Below the pieces are notes generated by a model. That model did not search any database and was not told where the DNA came from. It saw nothing but the letters and a program-made list of their open reading frames with translations. A program made the translations under genes and the position numbers. From Burkholderiales bacterium (GTDB taxonomy: Bacteria > Pseudomonadota > Gammaproteobacteria > Burkholderiales > Usitatibacteraceae), in the NCBI GenBank assembly GCA_025350945.1, contig JANXWW010000159.1, positions 1 to 17,869 on the forward strand: DNA of 17,869 nt, in the 5' to 3' direction. Below, one piece after another: positions 1 through 7,428 of this stretch (the first letter of the stretch is position 1; each line of letters opens with the position of its first letter).

Positions 1-1346
1 GTGGTGCCTTCGTAAATAGTGGAGATGCGCGCATCGCGGTAATACTGCGCGGCACCGGTTTCTTCCACAAAGCCCATGCCGCCGTGGATTTGCACACCGA
101 GTGAGGCGACGTCAATACCGACTTCGGTGCTCCAGCCTTTGACAATCGGGATCATCAAATCGACCAGTGATTGATGCATGCGTTTTTCATCTTCGTTGGT
201 GGAACGCTCCGCAATATCAAGGCAGCTGGCTGTCCAGTAAATCAGTGCGCGCGTGGCTTCGGCATAGGCGCGCATGGTGAGCAACATGCGTTTTACGTCG
301 GGGTGGAAAATGATCGGCACCGATTTTGGTTTCTCACCAAACGACGCAGGCACCGGCGTGGACGGGCGGCCCTGCACGCGCTCACGCGCCCATACGAGCG
401 CATGCTGGTAGGCGCGCTCAGCGATGGACACACCTTCGAGGCCCACGCCCAGACGCGCGGAATTCATCATCACAAACATGTATTCAAGCCCGCGATTAGG
501 CTCGCCGACCACATAGCCGGTCGCCCCACCAGCGTCGCCGTACACCATCACGCAGGTCGGGCTGGCGTGAATGCCGAGCTTGTGTTCAATCGATACGCAT
601 TTCACGTCATTGCGTGCGCCGATGGAGCCATCGGCATTGATCATGTTTTTCGGCACAACGAATAGCGAAATGCCTTTCACACCTTCGGGTGCGCCTTCGA
701 TGCGCGCTAGCACCAGATGAATAATATTTTCCGTGTAATCGTGTTCGCCATAGGTGATAAAAATTTTCTGGCCGGAAATTTTATAGCTACCGTCCGCTTG
801 CGGCACGGCTTTACTGCGCACCAATGCGAGGTCGGAACCCGCTTGCGGCTCGGTTAAATTCATGGTGCCCGACCATTGGCCCGAAACCATTTTCGGCAGG
901 AATTTTTCTTTGATCTCTTGGCTAGCGTGTTCCATCATTGCATCCACTGCGCCGTTGGTCAGCAGCGGGCAAAGTTTGAACGCCATATTGGCACTGCCGA
1001 TCACCTCACTCACAGGAATCGCCACGGTATGCGGCAAGCCTTGGCCACCGAATTCGACTGGGCCGGGCAGCGCACTCCAGCCACCGTTTGCGTATTGCCA
1101 GTAGGCGTCTTTGAATCCTGCGGGCGTAGTTACTACACCGTTATTCCATTTAGCACCTTCTTTGTCGCCTGAACGATTGATGGGCGAAAGCACATTGGTG
1201 GCGAGCTTGCCCACTTCTTCCATAATCGAAGTAACCAAATCCTCGGTCACCTCTTCGCAGCCCGGCAGCTTGCCGATTTGTTCAATGCCAACGACGTGCT
1301 TCAATAAAAAGGTGATGTCTTTAAGGGGGGCAAGATATTCGCTCAT
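1..1346 (-). CDS. Acyl-CoA dehydrogenase, C-terminus cut by window edge
   Basis: FAD-dependent acyl-CoA dehydrogenase that introduces the alpha-beta double bond into an acyl-CoA and passes electrons to ETF. I translated 448 residues by hand from ATG at 1346; the frame stays open to base 1. Visible are the flavin-contact stretch MNLTEPQAGSDLALVRSKA (about residue 160), KISGQKIFITYGEHD, and near the edge GVQIHGGMGFVEETGAAQYY and DARISTIYEGTT. The Glu of IYEGT is the position of the catalytic base in medium-chain-type enzymes. The early N-terminal extension (MSEYLAPLKDITFLL) and the size suggest the roughly 600-residue subfamily that includes DmdC-like enzymes, so about a quarter is missing. An AGGAAA ribosome site precedes the start. 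It follows etfBA on the same strand, its expected electron acceptor. The substrate cannot be told from sequence. Confidence 0.93.
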   Translation of the reverse strand, partial: MSEYLAPLKDITFLLKHVVGIEQIGKLPGCEEVTEDLVTSIMEEVGKLATNVLSPINRSGDKEGAKWNNGVVTTPAGFKDAYWQYANGGWSALPGPVEFGGQGLPHTVAIPVSEVIGSANMAFKLCPLLTNGAVDAMMEHASQEIKEKFLPKMVSGQWSGTMNLTEPQAGSDLALVRSKAVPQADGSYKISGQKIFITYGEHDYTENIIHLVLARIEGAPEGVKGISLFVVPKNMINADGSIGARNDVKCVSIEHKLGIHASPTCVMVYGDAGGATGYVVGEPNRGLEYMFVMMNSARLGVGLEGVSIAERAYQHALVWARERVQGRPSTPVPASFGEKPKSVPIIFHPDVKRMLLTMRAYAEATRALIYWTASCLDIAERSTNEDEKRMHQSLVDLMIPIVKGWSTEVGIDVASLGVQIHGGMGFVEETGAAQYYRDARISTIYEGT

Positions 1347-1411
1347 GGGCTTTCCTGATGGATTTTCTGTAATTAGATGTGGTGACTATTTAACCATCAC
1401 CCTCCCTCCAA

Positions 1412-1436
1412 CCTCTCCCCCATCAAGGGGGAGAGG
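1412..1436. repeat. Palindromic intergenic repeat, 10-bp perfect stem
   Basis: A perfect 10-bp inverted repeat (CCTCTCCCCC / GGGGGAGAGG) with a 5-base loop (ATCAA) lies between the etfA stop and the acyl-CoA dehydrogenase start, preceded on the plus strand by a CCCTCCCTCCAA stretch. On the minus transcript no T-run follows the stem, so it is a poor intrinsic terminator for etfA. The composition resembles short palindromic repeats scattered through many proteobacterial genomes. A role in RNA stability or partial termination is possible but unproven. Confidence 0.6.
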
Positions 1437-1449
1437 CTTTATTCAGCCT

Positions 1450-2379
1450 TTACAATGCTGCCGTTAATTCCGGCACCAACGTAAACAAATCGCCAACCAA
1501 TCCATAATCGGCCACTTGAAAAATCGGTGCTTCGGGATCTTTGTTGATCGCGACAATCACTTTGCTTTCTTTCATGCCGGCCAAATGTTGAATCGCGCCG
1601 GAGATGCCGATAGCGATATATAACTCAGGCGCGACGATTTTTCCGGTCTGGCCGACTTGATAATCGTTCGGGACAAACCCCGCGTCCACAGCCGCTCTTG
1701 AGGCACCTAGCGCCGCGCCGAGCTTGTCTGCCAGCGGCTCCAGAACGGAGCGATATTTATCGCCATCACCCATGCCGCGTCCGCCAGAAACGATGCGTTT
1801 AGCCGCCGCTAATTCGGGGCGATCCGATTTGGTGAGTTCTTGTTTTACCACACGCGAATTGCCAGCATCTACACCCGCACTGATGTTTTCAATTGCGGCA
1901 GTTCCGCCGCCCGGTGCCGCATCAAAGCCCGTTGATCGCACGGTAATGATTTTGATTTTGTCGCTCGATTGCACGGTCGCAAATGCATTGCCCGCATAGA
2001 TCGGGCGCACGAATGTATCGGGCGATTCAACGGCGACGATATCGGAAATTTGCATCACATCCAGCAATGCGGCCACGCGTGGCAACACATTTTTGCCATA
2101 TGCGCTAGCACTCGCAAGCACATGCGAATAAGCGGGTGCCAAGCCCACAATCAGTGGCGCTAAATTTTCAGCAACTGCCGTGGCATAGCTTGGCGAGTCC
2201 ACCACCAAAACTTTACTCACGCCTGATACGGCTGCGGCTGCGGCGGCGGCACCTGCGCAATGGCTGCCCGCGACGAGCACGTGAATGTCACCACCGATTT
2301 TGTGCGCGGCGGCAATGGCGTTAGTTACACCAGGTTTAAGTGTTTCGTTGTCGTGTTCTGCAATAACTAAAGTTGCCAT
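1450..2379 (-). CDS. etfA: Electron transfer flavoprotein alpha subunit
   Basis: Alpha (FixB-type) subunit of the soluble ETF heterodimer, which carries FAD and moves electrons from acyl-CoA dehydrogenases to ETF-ubiquinone oxidoreductase. At 309 residues it has the normal family length. The C-terminal FAD domain is intact: SGGRGMG at residues 198-204, YQVGQTGKIVAPELY at about 240-254 and GISGAIQHLAGM at 258-269, followed by the INKDPEAPIFQVADYGLVGDL ending typical of the family. The N-terminal part (ATLVIAEHDNETLKPGV) is the pseudo-nucleotide-binding fold. AGGAAA precedes the ATG. It lies 94 bases after etfB in the same direction, and the acyl-CoA dehydrogenase follows. Confidence 0.96.
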   Translation of the reverse strand: MATLVIAEHDNETLKPGVTNAIAAAHKIGGDIHVLVAGSHCAGAAAAAAAVSGVSKVLVVDSPSYATAVAENLAPLIVGLAPAYSHVLASASAYGKNVLPRVAALLDVMQISDIVAVESPDTFVRPIYAGNAFATVQSSDKIKIITVRSTGFDAAPGGGTAAIENISAGVDAGNSRVVKQELTKSDRPELAAAKRIVSGGRGMGDGDKYRSVLEPLADKLGAALGASRAAVDAGFVPNDYQVGQTGKIVAPELYIAIGISGAIQHLAGMKESKVIVAINKDPEAPIFQVADYGLVGDLFTLVPELTAAL

Positions 2380-2395
2380 TATTTTTTCCTAGCTT

Positions 2396-2446
2396 GCAAC
2401 GCTTCGCGTTGTAATTTACGTTCTGGATCCCGGCTTTTGCCGGGAT
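2396..2446. repeat. Two small hairpins in the etfB-etfA gap
   Basis: Two stem-loops lie side by side between etfB and etfA. One is CAACGC-TTC-GCGTTG at about 2397-2411. The other is ATCCCGGC-TTTT-GCCGGGAT at 2427-2446, an 8-bp perfect stem. The second has the form of the widespread extragenic palindromes built on CCCGGCNNNNGCCGGG. Neither is followed by a T-run on the minus strand. They may modulate the ratio of EtfB to EtfA or stabilise the upstream message; this is inference. Confidence 0.55.
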
Positions 2447-2453
2447 GATTTAA

Positions 2454-2473
2454 TTTTTCACAAAAGTGAAAAA
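2454..2473 (-). other. Hairpin directly after etfB stop
   Basis: TTTTTCAC (2454-2461) and GTGAAAAA (2466-2473) form an 8-bp perfect stem with an AAAA loop, immediately after the etfB TGA. On the minus transcript the stem ends in A-U pairs and is followed by TTAAATC. It could be a weak or leaky terminator or a processing hairpin inside the etfBA unit. The strength is low because the stem is AU-rich. Confidence 0.4.
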
Positions 2474-3223
2474 TCAAATCACCTTCGCTTCGTTCTTAAG
2501 TTTATCGATCAGTGCTGCGACATCAGCCACCATCACCCCACCCTTACGCTTCGCTGGCTCAACAACCTTGAGCGTTTTCAGCCGCGGCGTCACATCCACA
2601 CCCAGCGCATCCGGAGTCATCACATCCAGCGGCTTTTTCTTCGCTTTCATGATGTTCGGCAGCGTCGCATATCGCGGCGTATTCAGACGCAAATCAGTGG
2701 TGATAATTGCAGGCAATTTGATCGCGACCGTTTCCATGCCTCCATCAATTTCGCGCATTACTTCGGCCTCATTGTTGGCAATCGTGACTTTCGAGGCAAA
2801 CGTCGCCTGCGGCCAATTCAAAAGTGCAGCGAGCATTTGACCGGTTTGGTTTGAATCATCATCGATGGCTTGTTTGCCAAGGATCACTAGCTGCGGCGCT
2901 TCTTTATCGACAATCGCTTTGAGTAATTTGGCGACGGCGAGCGGCTGAATCTCGGCGGCAGTCTCAACCAAAATCGCTCGATCCGCACCCATTGCCAACG
3001 CGGTACGCAACGTTTCCTGGCATTGCGTCATACCGATGGAAACGGCCACAATTTCGGTCGCAACACCCGCTTCCCTGAGCTTCACCGCTTCTTCAATTGC
3101 GATTTCGTCGAAAGGGTTCATCGACATTTTGACGTTGGCCGTTTCGACGCCGGTTTGATCTGCTTTGACACGTACTTTGACGTTGTAATCGATGACGCGC
3201 TTTACCGGAACGAGAATTTTCAT
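2474..3223 (-). CDS. etfB: Electron transfer flavoprotein beta subunit
   Basis: Beta (FixA-type) subunit of ETF, the partner of the downstream EtfA. It binds AMP and carries the loop that recognises the dehydrogenase. The 249-residue length is exactly that of typical bacterial EtfB. It begins MKILVPVKRVIDYNVKVRVK, has the NPFDEIAIEEAVKLRE segment (36-51), the AMP-site signature GKQAIDDDSNQTGQML (116-131), and the basic-acidic C-terminal helix VAALIDKLKNEAKVI. It is first in an etfB-etfA-acyl-CoA dehydrogenase run. A TATAAT box lies about 45 bases upstream of the start, so the run may have its own promoter separate from the liv genes. Confidence 0.96.
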   Translation of the reverse strand: MKILVPVKRVIDYNVKVRVKADQTGVETANVKMSMNPFDEIAIEEAVKLREAGVATEIVAVSIGMTQCQETLRTALAMGADRAILVETAAEIQPLAVAKLLKAIVDKEAPQLVILGKQAIDDDSNQTGQMLAALLNWPQATFASKVTIANNEAEVMREIDGGMETVAIKLPAIITTDLRLNTPRYATLPNIMKAKKKPLDVMTPDALGVDVTPRLKTLKVVEPAKRKGGVMVADVAALIDKLKNEAKVI

Positions 3224-3268
3224 GTGTGACCTTGGCGGGATGGCTTGGAAATTAAAACGAGCGTTTGA

Positions 3269-3298
3269 ATTATAGATGATAGACGAGCCGATATTGCA
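3269..3298 (-). promoter_or_regulatory. Candidate promoter for etfBA
   Basis: A perfect TATAAT -10 box (minus strand, 3274 to 3269) lies about 45 bases before the etfB ATG, in the 115-base gap after livM. The -35 region is weak (TGCAAT with an 18-base spacer). The placement fits an independent sigma-70 promoter, but only the -10 element is convincing. Confidence 0.4.
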
Positions 3299-3338
3299 TT
3301 CATTAGAACAAATGCAACATTTTTTATCCGTCAGAGCG

Positions 3339-4256
3339 TTACTTTTTCAGCCGATGCGCTATTTCGCCGACGATGCCGCGCCGGAAGGCTAGCACGCAGA
3401 CTACAAAGGTCGCGCCCATGATGATCGTGACCCACGAGCCGAAGCTGGAGAGATAATTCTGCATCGCGATAATGCTGGTGGCTCCCAGCACGGGCCCAAG
3501 AATGGTGCCCATGCCACCCAAGAGCGTCATCAGCACCACTTCGCCTGACATCTGCCAGCTCACATCGGTTAGCGTCGCCAAACCCAGCGATAGCGATTTC
3601 AAGGCGCCCGCCATGCCTGCCAAGCCCGCAGAAATCACAAACGCGACCAGTTTGTATTTATCGACGTCATATCCCAGCGACAATGCCCTCGGCTCATTCT
3701 CGCGGATCGATTTCAGCACCTGGCCGAACGGCGAATGGATGGTGCGATAAATTAGCCAGAAACCGAAGATGAAAACAGCGAGGACAAAGTAATACATCGT
3801 GGTGTCATCAGCCAAACTGAACAGGCCAAATAATTTGCCGCGCGGCACGTTTTGCAGGCCATCTTCAGCGCCTGTGAACGGTGCCTGCACGCAGATGAAA
3901 TAGATCATTTGCGAAAGTGCAAGTGAGACCATGGCGAAATAAATTCCCTGGCGGCGCACCGCCAGCCAGCCGACGAAATAACCCAAAATAGCCGCACCGA
4001 CCGTGCCAAATAAAACAGCCAATTCAGGCGTGAAACCCCACGTTTTTGCAGCGTATGCGCACAGATACGCAGCGCCACCAAAAAACATCGCGTGGCCGAA
4101 CGAAAGTAATCCGGTAAAACCAATCAGCAAATTAAATGCGCAGGCAAACAACGCAAAGCACAATACTTTCATCAGAAAAATCGGGTAACCGATGAAGGGC
4201 GCGGCAAGTGCGCCTAGCAACAAAACAATGTACAAAACTTTGCTTCTGTTGGACAT
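3339..4256 (-). CDS. livM: Branched-chain amino acid-type ABC transporter permease LivM
   Basis: Second inner-membrane permease of a LivHMGF-type importer. The 305 residues are mostly hydrophobic, with about eight to nine membrane segments. It shows the family-typical FNLLIGFTGLLSFGHAMFFG (about 41-60) and the cytoplasmic coupling loop SIRENEPRALSLGYDVDKYKL with AGLAGMAGALKS after it. A late segment reads VLMTLLGGMGTILGPVLGA. It starts with a TAATG overlap on the livH stop, so the two permeases are translationally coupled and should assemble as a heterodimer. It is the last gene of the importer cluster. The hydrophobic C-terminus ends in a basic tail (AHRLKK). Confidence 0.95.
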   Translation of the reverse strand: MSNRSKVLYIVLLLGALAAPFIGYPIFLMKVLCFALFACAFNLLIGFTGLLSFGHAMFFGGAAYLCAYAAKTWGFTPELAVLFGTVGAAILGYFVGWLAVRRQGIYFAMVSLALSQMIYFICVQAPFTGAEDGLQNVPRGKLFGLFSLADDTTMYYFVLAVFIFGFWLIYRTIHSPFGQVLKSIRENEPRALSLGYDVDKYKLVAFVISAGLAGMAGALKSLSLGLATLTDVSWQMSGEVVLMTLLGGMGTILGPVLGATSIIAMQNYLSSFGSWVTIIMGATFVVCVLAFRRGIVGEIAHRLKK

Positions 4257-5143
4257 TATTTTTCCCGCCCGAATAATCCAGCAGGACGAATCAAAAGCAC
4301 AATCGCCATAATGACAAATACCACCGTGGCGGAGGCTTCAGGATAAAAAACTTTGGTCAACCCTTCGATCAAACCGAGCGCCAAGCCAGTAAGAATCGCG
4401 CCCAAAATCGAGCCCATGCCGCCAATCACCACCACGGCAAAAACAACGATGATGATGTTCGAACCCATTAGTGGGCTGACTTGATACACCGGTGCCGCGA
4501 GCACGCCCGCCAGTCCGGCGAGGCCGACACCGAAAGCATAGGTGAGCGTCACCATCAGCGGCACATTGATGCCGAATGCTTGTGCCAGTTTGGGATTTTC
4601 TGTGCCTGCCCGCAGGTACGACCCTAATCGCGTACGCTCAATCACAAACCATGTGGCAAGGCACACCGACAAACACGCGACGACGACCCACGCGCGATAT
4701 TTCGGCAGCATCATAAAACCCAAATCGAACGCGCCTTTAAAAATTTCGGGCAAGTCATAGGGCTGACCGGATACGCCATATTGATCGCGGAATATGCCCT
4801 CAATTATCAGCGCGATGCCGAAGGTGAGCAGCAGGCCATAAAGGTGATCAAGCTGATAAAGCCAGCGCAGCATGGTTTTTTCAATCACGATGCCGACGAG
4901 CGCCACCCCCACTGGGGCCAGCAACAACGACCACCAATAATTGACGCCAAAATAATTCAGCAGCATCCACGAGAAAAACGCGCCCATCATATAGAACGCA
5001 CCGTGGGCAAAATTCACCACATTCAACATGCCAAAAATCACCGCAAGCCCCAACGACAGCATCGCATAAAACGAGCCGTTCACCAGCCCGATCATGAGTT
5101 GGCCCATTAATGCCTGAGTGGGAACGCCGAAGATTTCTGTCAT
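4256..5143 (-). CDS. livH: Branched-chain amino acid-type ABC transporter permease LivH
   Basis: First membrane permease of the importer, 295 residues with about eight hydrophobic segments. Diagnostic stretches are GLVNGSFYAMLSLGLAVIFG and MLNVVNFAHGAFYMMGAF near the N-terminus, the coupling loop RTRLGSYLRAGTENPKLAQAFGIN in the middle, and VVVIGGMGSILGAILTGLALGL late in the protein. The ATG at 5143 lacks a strong ribosome site; an internal Met (MGQLMIGL, 12 residues on) is the alternative. The binding-protein gene lies 209 bases upstream, with a long inverted repeat in the gap. livM follows with a 1-base stop/start overlap. Confidence 0.94.
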   Translation of the reverse strand: MTEIFGVPTQALMGQLMIGLVNGSFYAMLSLGLAVIFGMLNVVNFAHGAFYMMGAFFSWMLLNYFGVNYWWSLLLAPVGVALVGIVIEKTMLRWLYQLDHLYGLLLTFGIALIIEGIFRDQYGVSGQPYDLPEIFKGAFDLGFMMLPKYRAWVVVACLSVCLATWFVIERTRLGSYLRAGTENPKLAQAFGINVPLMVTLTYAFGVGLAGLAGVLAAPVYQVSPLMGSNIIIVVFAVVVIGGMGSILGAILTGLALGLIEGLTKVFYPEASATVVFVIMAIVLLIRPAGLFGREK

Positions 5144-5228
5144 TGAATGCGCGTGGTTATCGTATCAAGTTGTGCGATTTCTTTGCTGCTTTGACTCAGC
5201 AACATACTTTTTCATCCACTCAACATTA

Positions 5229-5319
5229 TCATTCTGAACGCAGTGAAGAATCTGCTTTTTTTGTGGCTTTACGTAGCACAACGAAACGCAGATTCTTCAG
5301 CAAAAGCGCCTCAGAATGA
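5229..5319. repeat. Imperfect inverted-repeat element, 91 bp (MITE/REP-like)
   Basis: The outer arms TCATTCTGA (5229-5237) and TCAGAATGA (5311-5319) are perfect inverted repeats. Inner arms GAAGAATCTGC (5245-5255) and GCAGATTCTTC (5288-5298) are also perfect. An asymmetric internal loop separates the two blocks, and a small TTGTG/CACAA stem caps the fold. It occupies most of the otherwise empty gap between the binding-protein gene and livH. The sequence style (CATTCTGA...GAAGAATCT) matches a class of non-coding repeats common in bacterial genomes (recalled, not searched). No coding capacity is seen. In RNA it would form a long hairpin between the two genes. Confidence 0.75.
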
Positions 5320-5352
5320 CGGTAAGATTTTATGAGCGGCTTATTTCTGTAT

Positions 5353-6585
5353 TTATTTCTTAAGTGCCGGGCAACGCGATTGCGCCAGTGGTAAAAACGC
5401 ATCTTCGCCCTTCACGGTGCCTTTGAGTGTGTAGTAGTCCCACGGCGCTTTCGATTCTGCTGGCTTCTTCACCTGGAACAAATACATGTCGTGCACCATG
5501 CGACCATCTTCGCGAATCTTGCCGCCTTTGGCGAACATGTCGTTGATCGGCGTTTCTTTCATTTTCTTCAGAACCGCAGCGGTATCATCGGTACCTGCCG
5601 CTTTCACCGCGTTCAAATAATGCAGCACGGATGAGTACACAGCTGCGTGATTTGAATTTGGTTTTTTCTTCATGCGCTCTTCATAACGCTTTGCCCAGGC
5701 GCGGGTTTCAGGATTCATATCCCAATACCAGCCCTCGGTCAGATACAAGCCTTGAGCCGTATTCAAACCTACCGCGTGTACATCGGTTATCAGCATCAGC
5801 AGCGCAGCCAAATTTTGATTCTTGGTTAAGCCAAATTCAGATGCGGCTTTAATGCTATTCACCGTGTCACCGCCTGCATTCGCCAAGCCGACGATCTTCG
5901 CTTTGGATGCTTGCGCCTGCAATAGGAACGACGAGAAATCGCTGGTGGATAATGGATGACGCACCGCGCCCAGCACTTTACCGCCCGCTGCCTTCACCAC
6001 TTCGCCCGTATCTTTTTCCAGCGAATGGCCGAATGCATAATCAGCCGTCAGAAAAAACCAGCTATCGCCACCATCTTTGACGATTGCTTTGCCCACCACG
6101 TTGCCCAACGCAATGGTATCCATCAAATAATGAATGCCGGTATTGGGCGAGCAATCTTCGTTTGTGATTCGGGATGATGCAGCACCCGTAATAACGGTAA
6201 TTTTATTTTTTTCTTTGCCAAGACCTTGCACCGCGAGAGCGACAGCGGAATTCAAGTTTTCAAATGTCGCATCAACTTTGTCGCGGTCAAACCATTGCTG
6301 CGTCACGTTCTTCGCCACGTCGGCTTTATTCTGATGATCCGCGCTGACGATCTCGATTGCCTTGCCGAACATCTTGCCGCCAAAATCTTCAATCGCCATC
6401 TTAGCTGCGGTGACGGCGCCCGGCCCGCCGTAGTCGGCATAGACACCGGACATATCGGACAGCACGCCGATTTTCACCACATCGTCGGATGCCTTACCCG
6501 CTGCGGCGGTTTGCGCAGCAGCAATGCCCGCGCCAGAGAAAAGAGTTGCTGCCACCAAAACTGTCAAAATTTTACGTTTCATCAT
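5353..6585 (-). CDS. ABC transporter periplasmic substrate-binding protein (Liv/Peripla_BP_6 type)
   Basis: Periplasmic solute receptor that would deliver ligand to LivHM. It has 410 residues with a clear Sec signal (basic MMKRK, then TVLVAATLFSGAGIAAA, cleavage near residue 25). The mature protein starts DDVVKIGVLSDMSGVYADYGG, the lobe-1 opening of the family, and continues with the type I periplasmic fold (SADHQNKADVAKNV, FFLTADYAFGHSLEKD, PLSTSDFSSFLLQAQ). Two Cys (EDCSPNTG and SRCPAL at the end) could form a disulfide. A strong GAGGAG site precedes the tandem ATG-ATG start. It lies between livF and livH. Ligand class cannot be read from sequence: related receptors bind branched-chain amino acids, aromatic acids, amides or urea. 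Confidence 0.93.
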   Translation of the reverse strand: MMKRKILTVLVAATLFSGAGIAAAQTAAAGKASDDVVKIGVLSDMSGVYADYGGPGAVTAAKMAIEDFGGKMFGKAIEIVSADHQNKADVAKNVTQQWFDRDKVDATFENLNSAVALAVQGLGKEKNKITVITGAASSRITNEDCSPNTGIHYLMDTIALGNVVGKAIVKDGGDSWFFLTADYAFGHSLEKDTGEVVKAAGGKVLGAVRHPLSTSDFSSFLLQAQASKAKIVGLANAGGDTVNSIKAASEFGLTKNQNLAALLMLITDVHAVGLNTAQGLYLTEGWYWDMNPETRAWAKRYEERMKKKPNSNHAAVYSSVLHYLNAVKAAGTDDTAAVLKKMKETPINDMFAKGGKIREDGRMVHDMYLFQVKKPAESKAPWDYYTLKGTVKGEDAFLPLAQSRCPALKK

Positions 6586-6648
6586 GATTACTCCTCGTTA
6601 TTTGTTGTGCGCCAAATCAAACGTTTTGTTTCTCATTTTGCTTCAAAA

Positions 6649-7428
6649 TTAAACGCCTAAAAATTCATGCAACATAGCGGTCTTCGCCGCTAGTTCGTGT
6701 TTCTCCACCACTGCCGCGATCTTGCCATGTTCCATCACATAATGCCGGTCAGCCAAGGGCGCGGCAAAGCGGAAATTTTGCTCAACCATGATGATAGTGA
6801 AGCCCTTCGCCTTCAATTCGCGGATCACGCGTCCGAGCGTTTGTACGATCACCGGCGCCAGGCCTTCGGTGATTTCATCGAGCAGCAAAATATCGGCACC
6901 GGTGCGTAAAATCCGCGCCATCGCCAGCATTTGTTGCTCGCCACCGGATAGCCGGGTGCCTTGGCTCGAACGACGTTCTTTCAAATTCGGAAACATCGAA
7001 TAAATTTCATCGACGCTCATGCCGTTTTTGCCGACCATCGGCAGCAGCATTAAATTTTCTTCGCAACTCAAGCTCGAAAAAATGCCGCGCTCTTCCGGGC
7101 AATAGCCAATTCCAAGACGGGCGATTTTGTGCGATGCCAGGCCAATTGCCTCATTGCCATTAATTTTGATAGAGCCGCTGCGTTTGCCGGTAAGGCCGAG
7201 AATCGCTTTCAATGTCGTGGTGCGCCCTGCTCCGTTGCGGCCCAGGAGCGTAATCAATTCGCCGCGTTTTACCTCAAACGAAACGCCATGCAGGATATGC
7301 GATTCGCCGTAGTAGGCGTGCAAATTGGCGACGTGTAGCGCGGTGGCTGTCTGCGTTTGCGTTTGCGTTTGCGTTTGCGTTTGCGTTTGCGTTTGCGTTT
7401 GCGTTTGTGTTTTCGGCACCGCGTTCAT
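6649..7428 (-). CDS. livF: ABC transporter ATP-binding protein LivF with N-terminal (QT)10 tract
   Basis: One of the two cytoplasmic ATPases of the importer, 259 residues. After MNAVPKT come ten Gln-Thr dipeptides (residues 8-27), then the normal LivF start (LHVANLHAYYGESHILHGVS). The Walker A reads GRNGAGRTT, with Arg in place of the usual Lys at residue 69. The signature RLSGGEQQMLAMAR, Walker B ILLLDEITEGLAP and switch region MVEQN are present. Without the tract the protein has the usual length of about 235. The start overlaps the livG stop (ATGA) and has a GGAGGTGA site, so the tract really should be translated. The D-loop residue order DEITEGL, instead of DEPTEGL, together with the Arg may mark a LivF subgroup rather than loss of function. 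Confidence 0.93.
   Translation of the reverse strand: MNAVPKTQTQTQTQTQTQTQTQTQTQTATALHVANLHAYYGESHILHGVSFEVKRGELITLLGRNGAGRTTTLKAILGLTGKRSGSIKINGNEAIGLASHKIARLGIGYCPEERGIFSSLSCEENLMLLPMVGKNGMSVDEIYSMFPNLKERRSSQGTRLSGGEQQMLAMARILRTGADILLLDEITEGLAPVIVQTLGRVIRELKAKGFTIIMVEQNFRFAAPLADRHYVMEHGKIAAVVEKHELAAKTAMLHEFLGV
7353..7412. repeat. Hexanucleotide tandem repeat, 9 perfect GCGTTT units plus one variant
   Basis: Nine perfect GCGTTT units (7353-7406) followed by one GTGTTT unit (7407-7412), read on the plus strand. On the coding minus strand this gives CAA-ACG codons for the (QT) tract in LivF. The unit is six bases, so slippage would change the number of QT pairs but not the frame. Pure repeats of this length inside a conserved ATPase gene are unusual and likely length-variable between strains. 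Confidence 0.95.

Noticed and set aside
171..665. Plus-strand open frame of 164 codons opposite the acyl-CoA dehydrogenase
   Set aside because: The opposite strand encodes a continuous, recognisable enzyme through the whole stretch; the plus-strand product is His/Arg-rich and unlike any family I know.
7353..7412. Repeat tract as a phase-variable on/off switch or a CRISPR array
   Set aside because: Units are six bases, so slippage cannot shift the frame, and there are no spacers between them.
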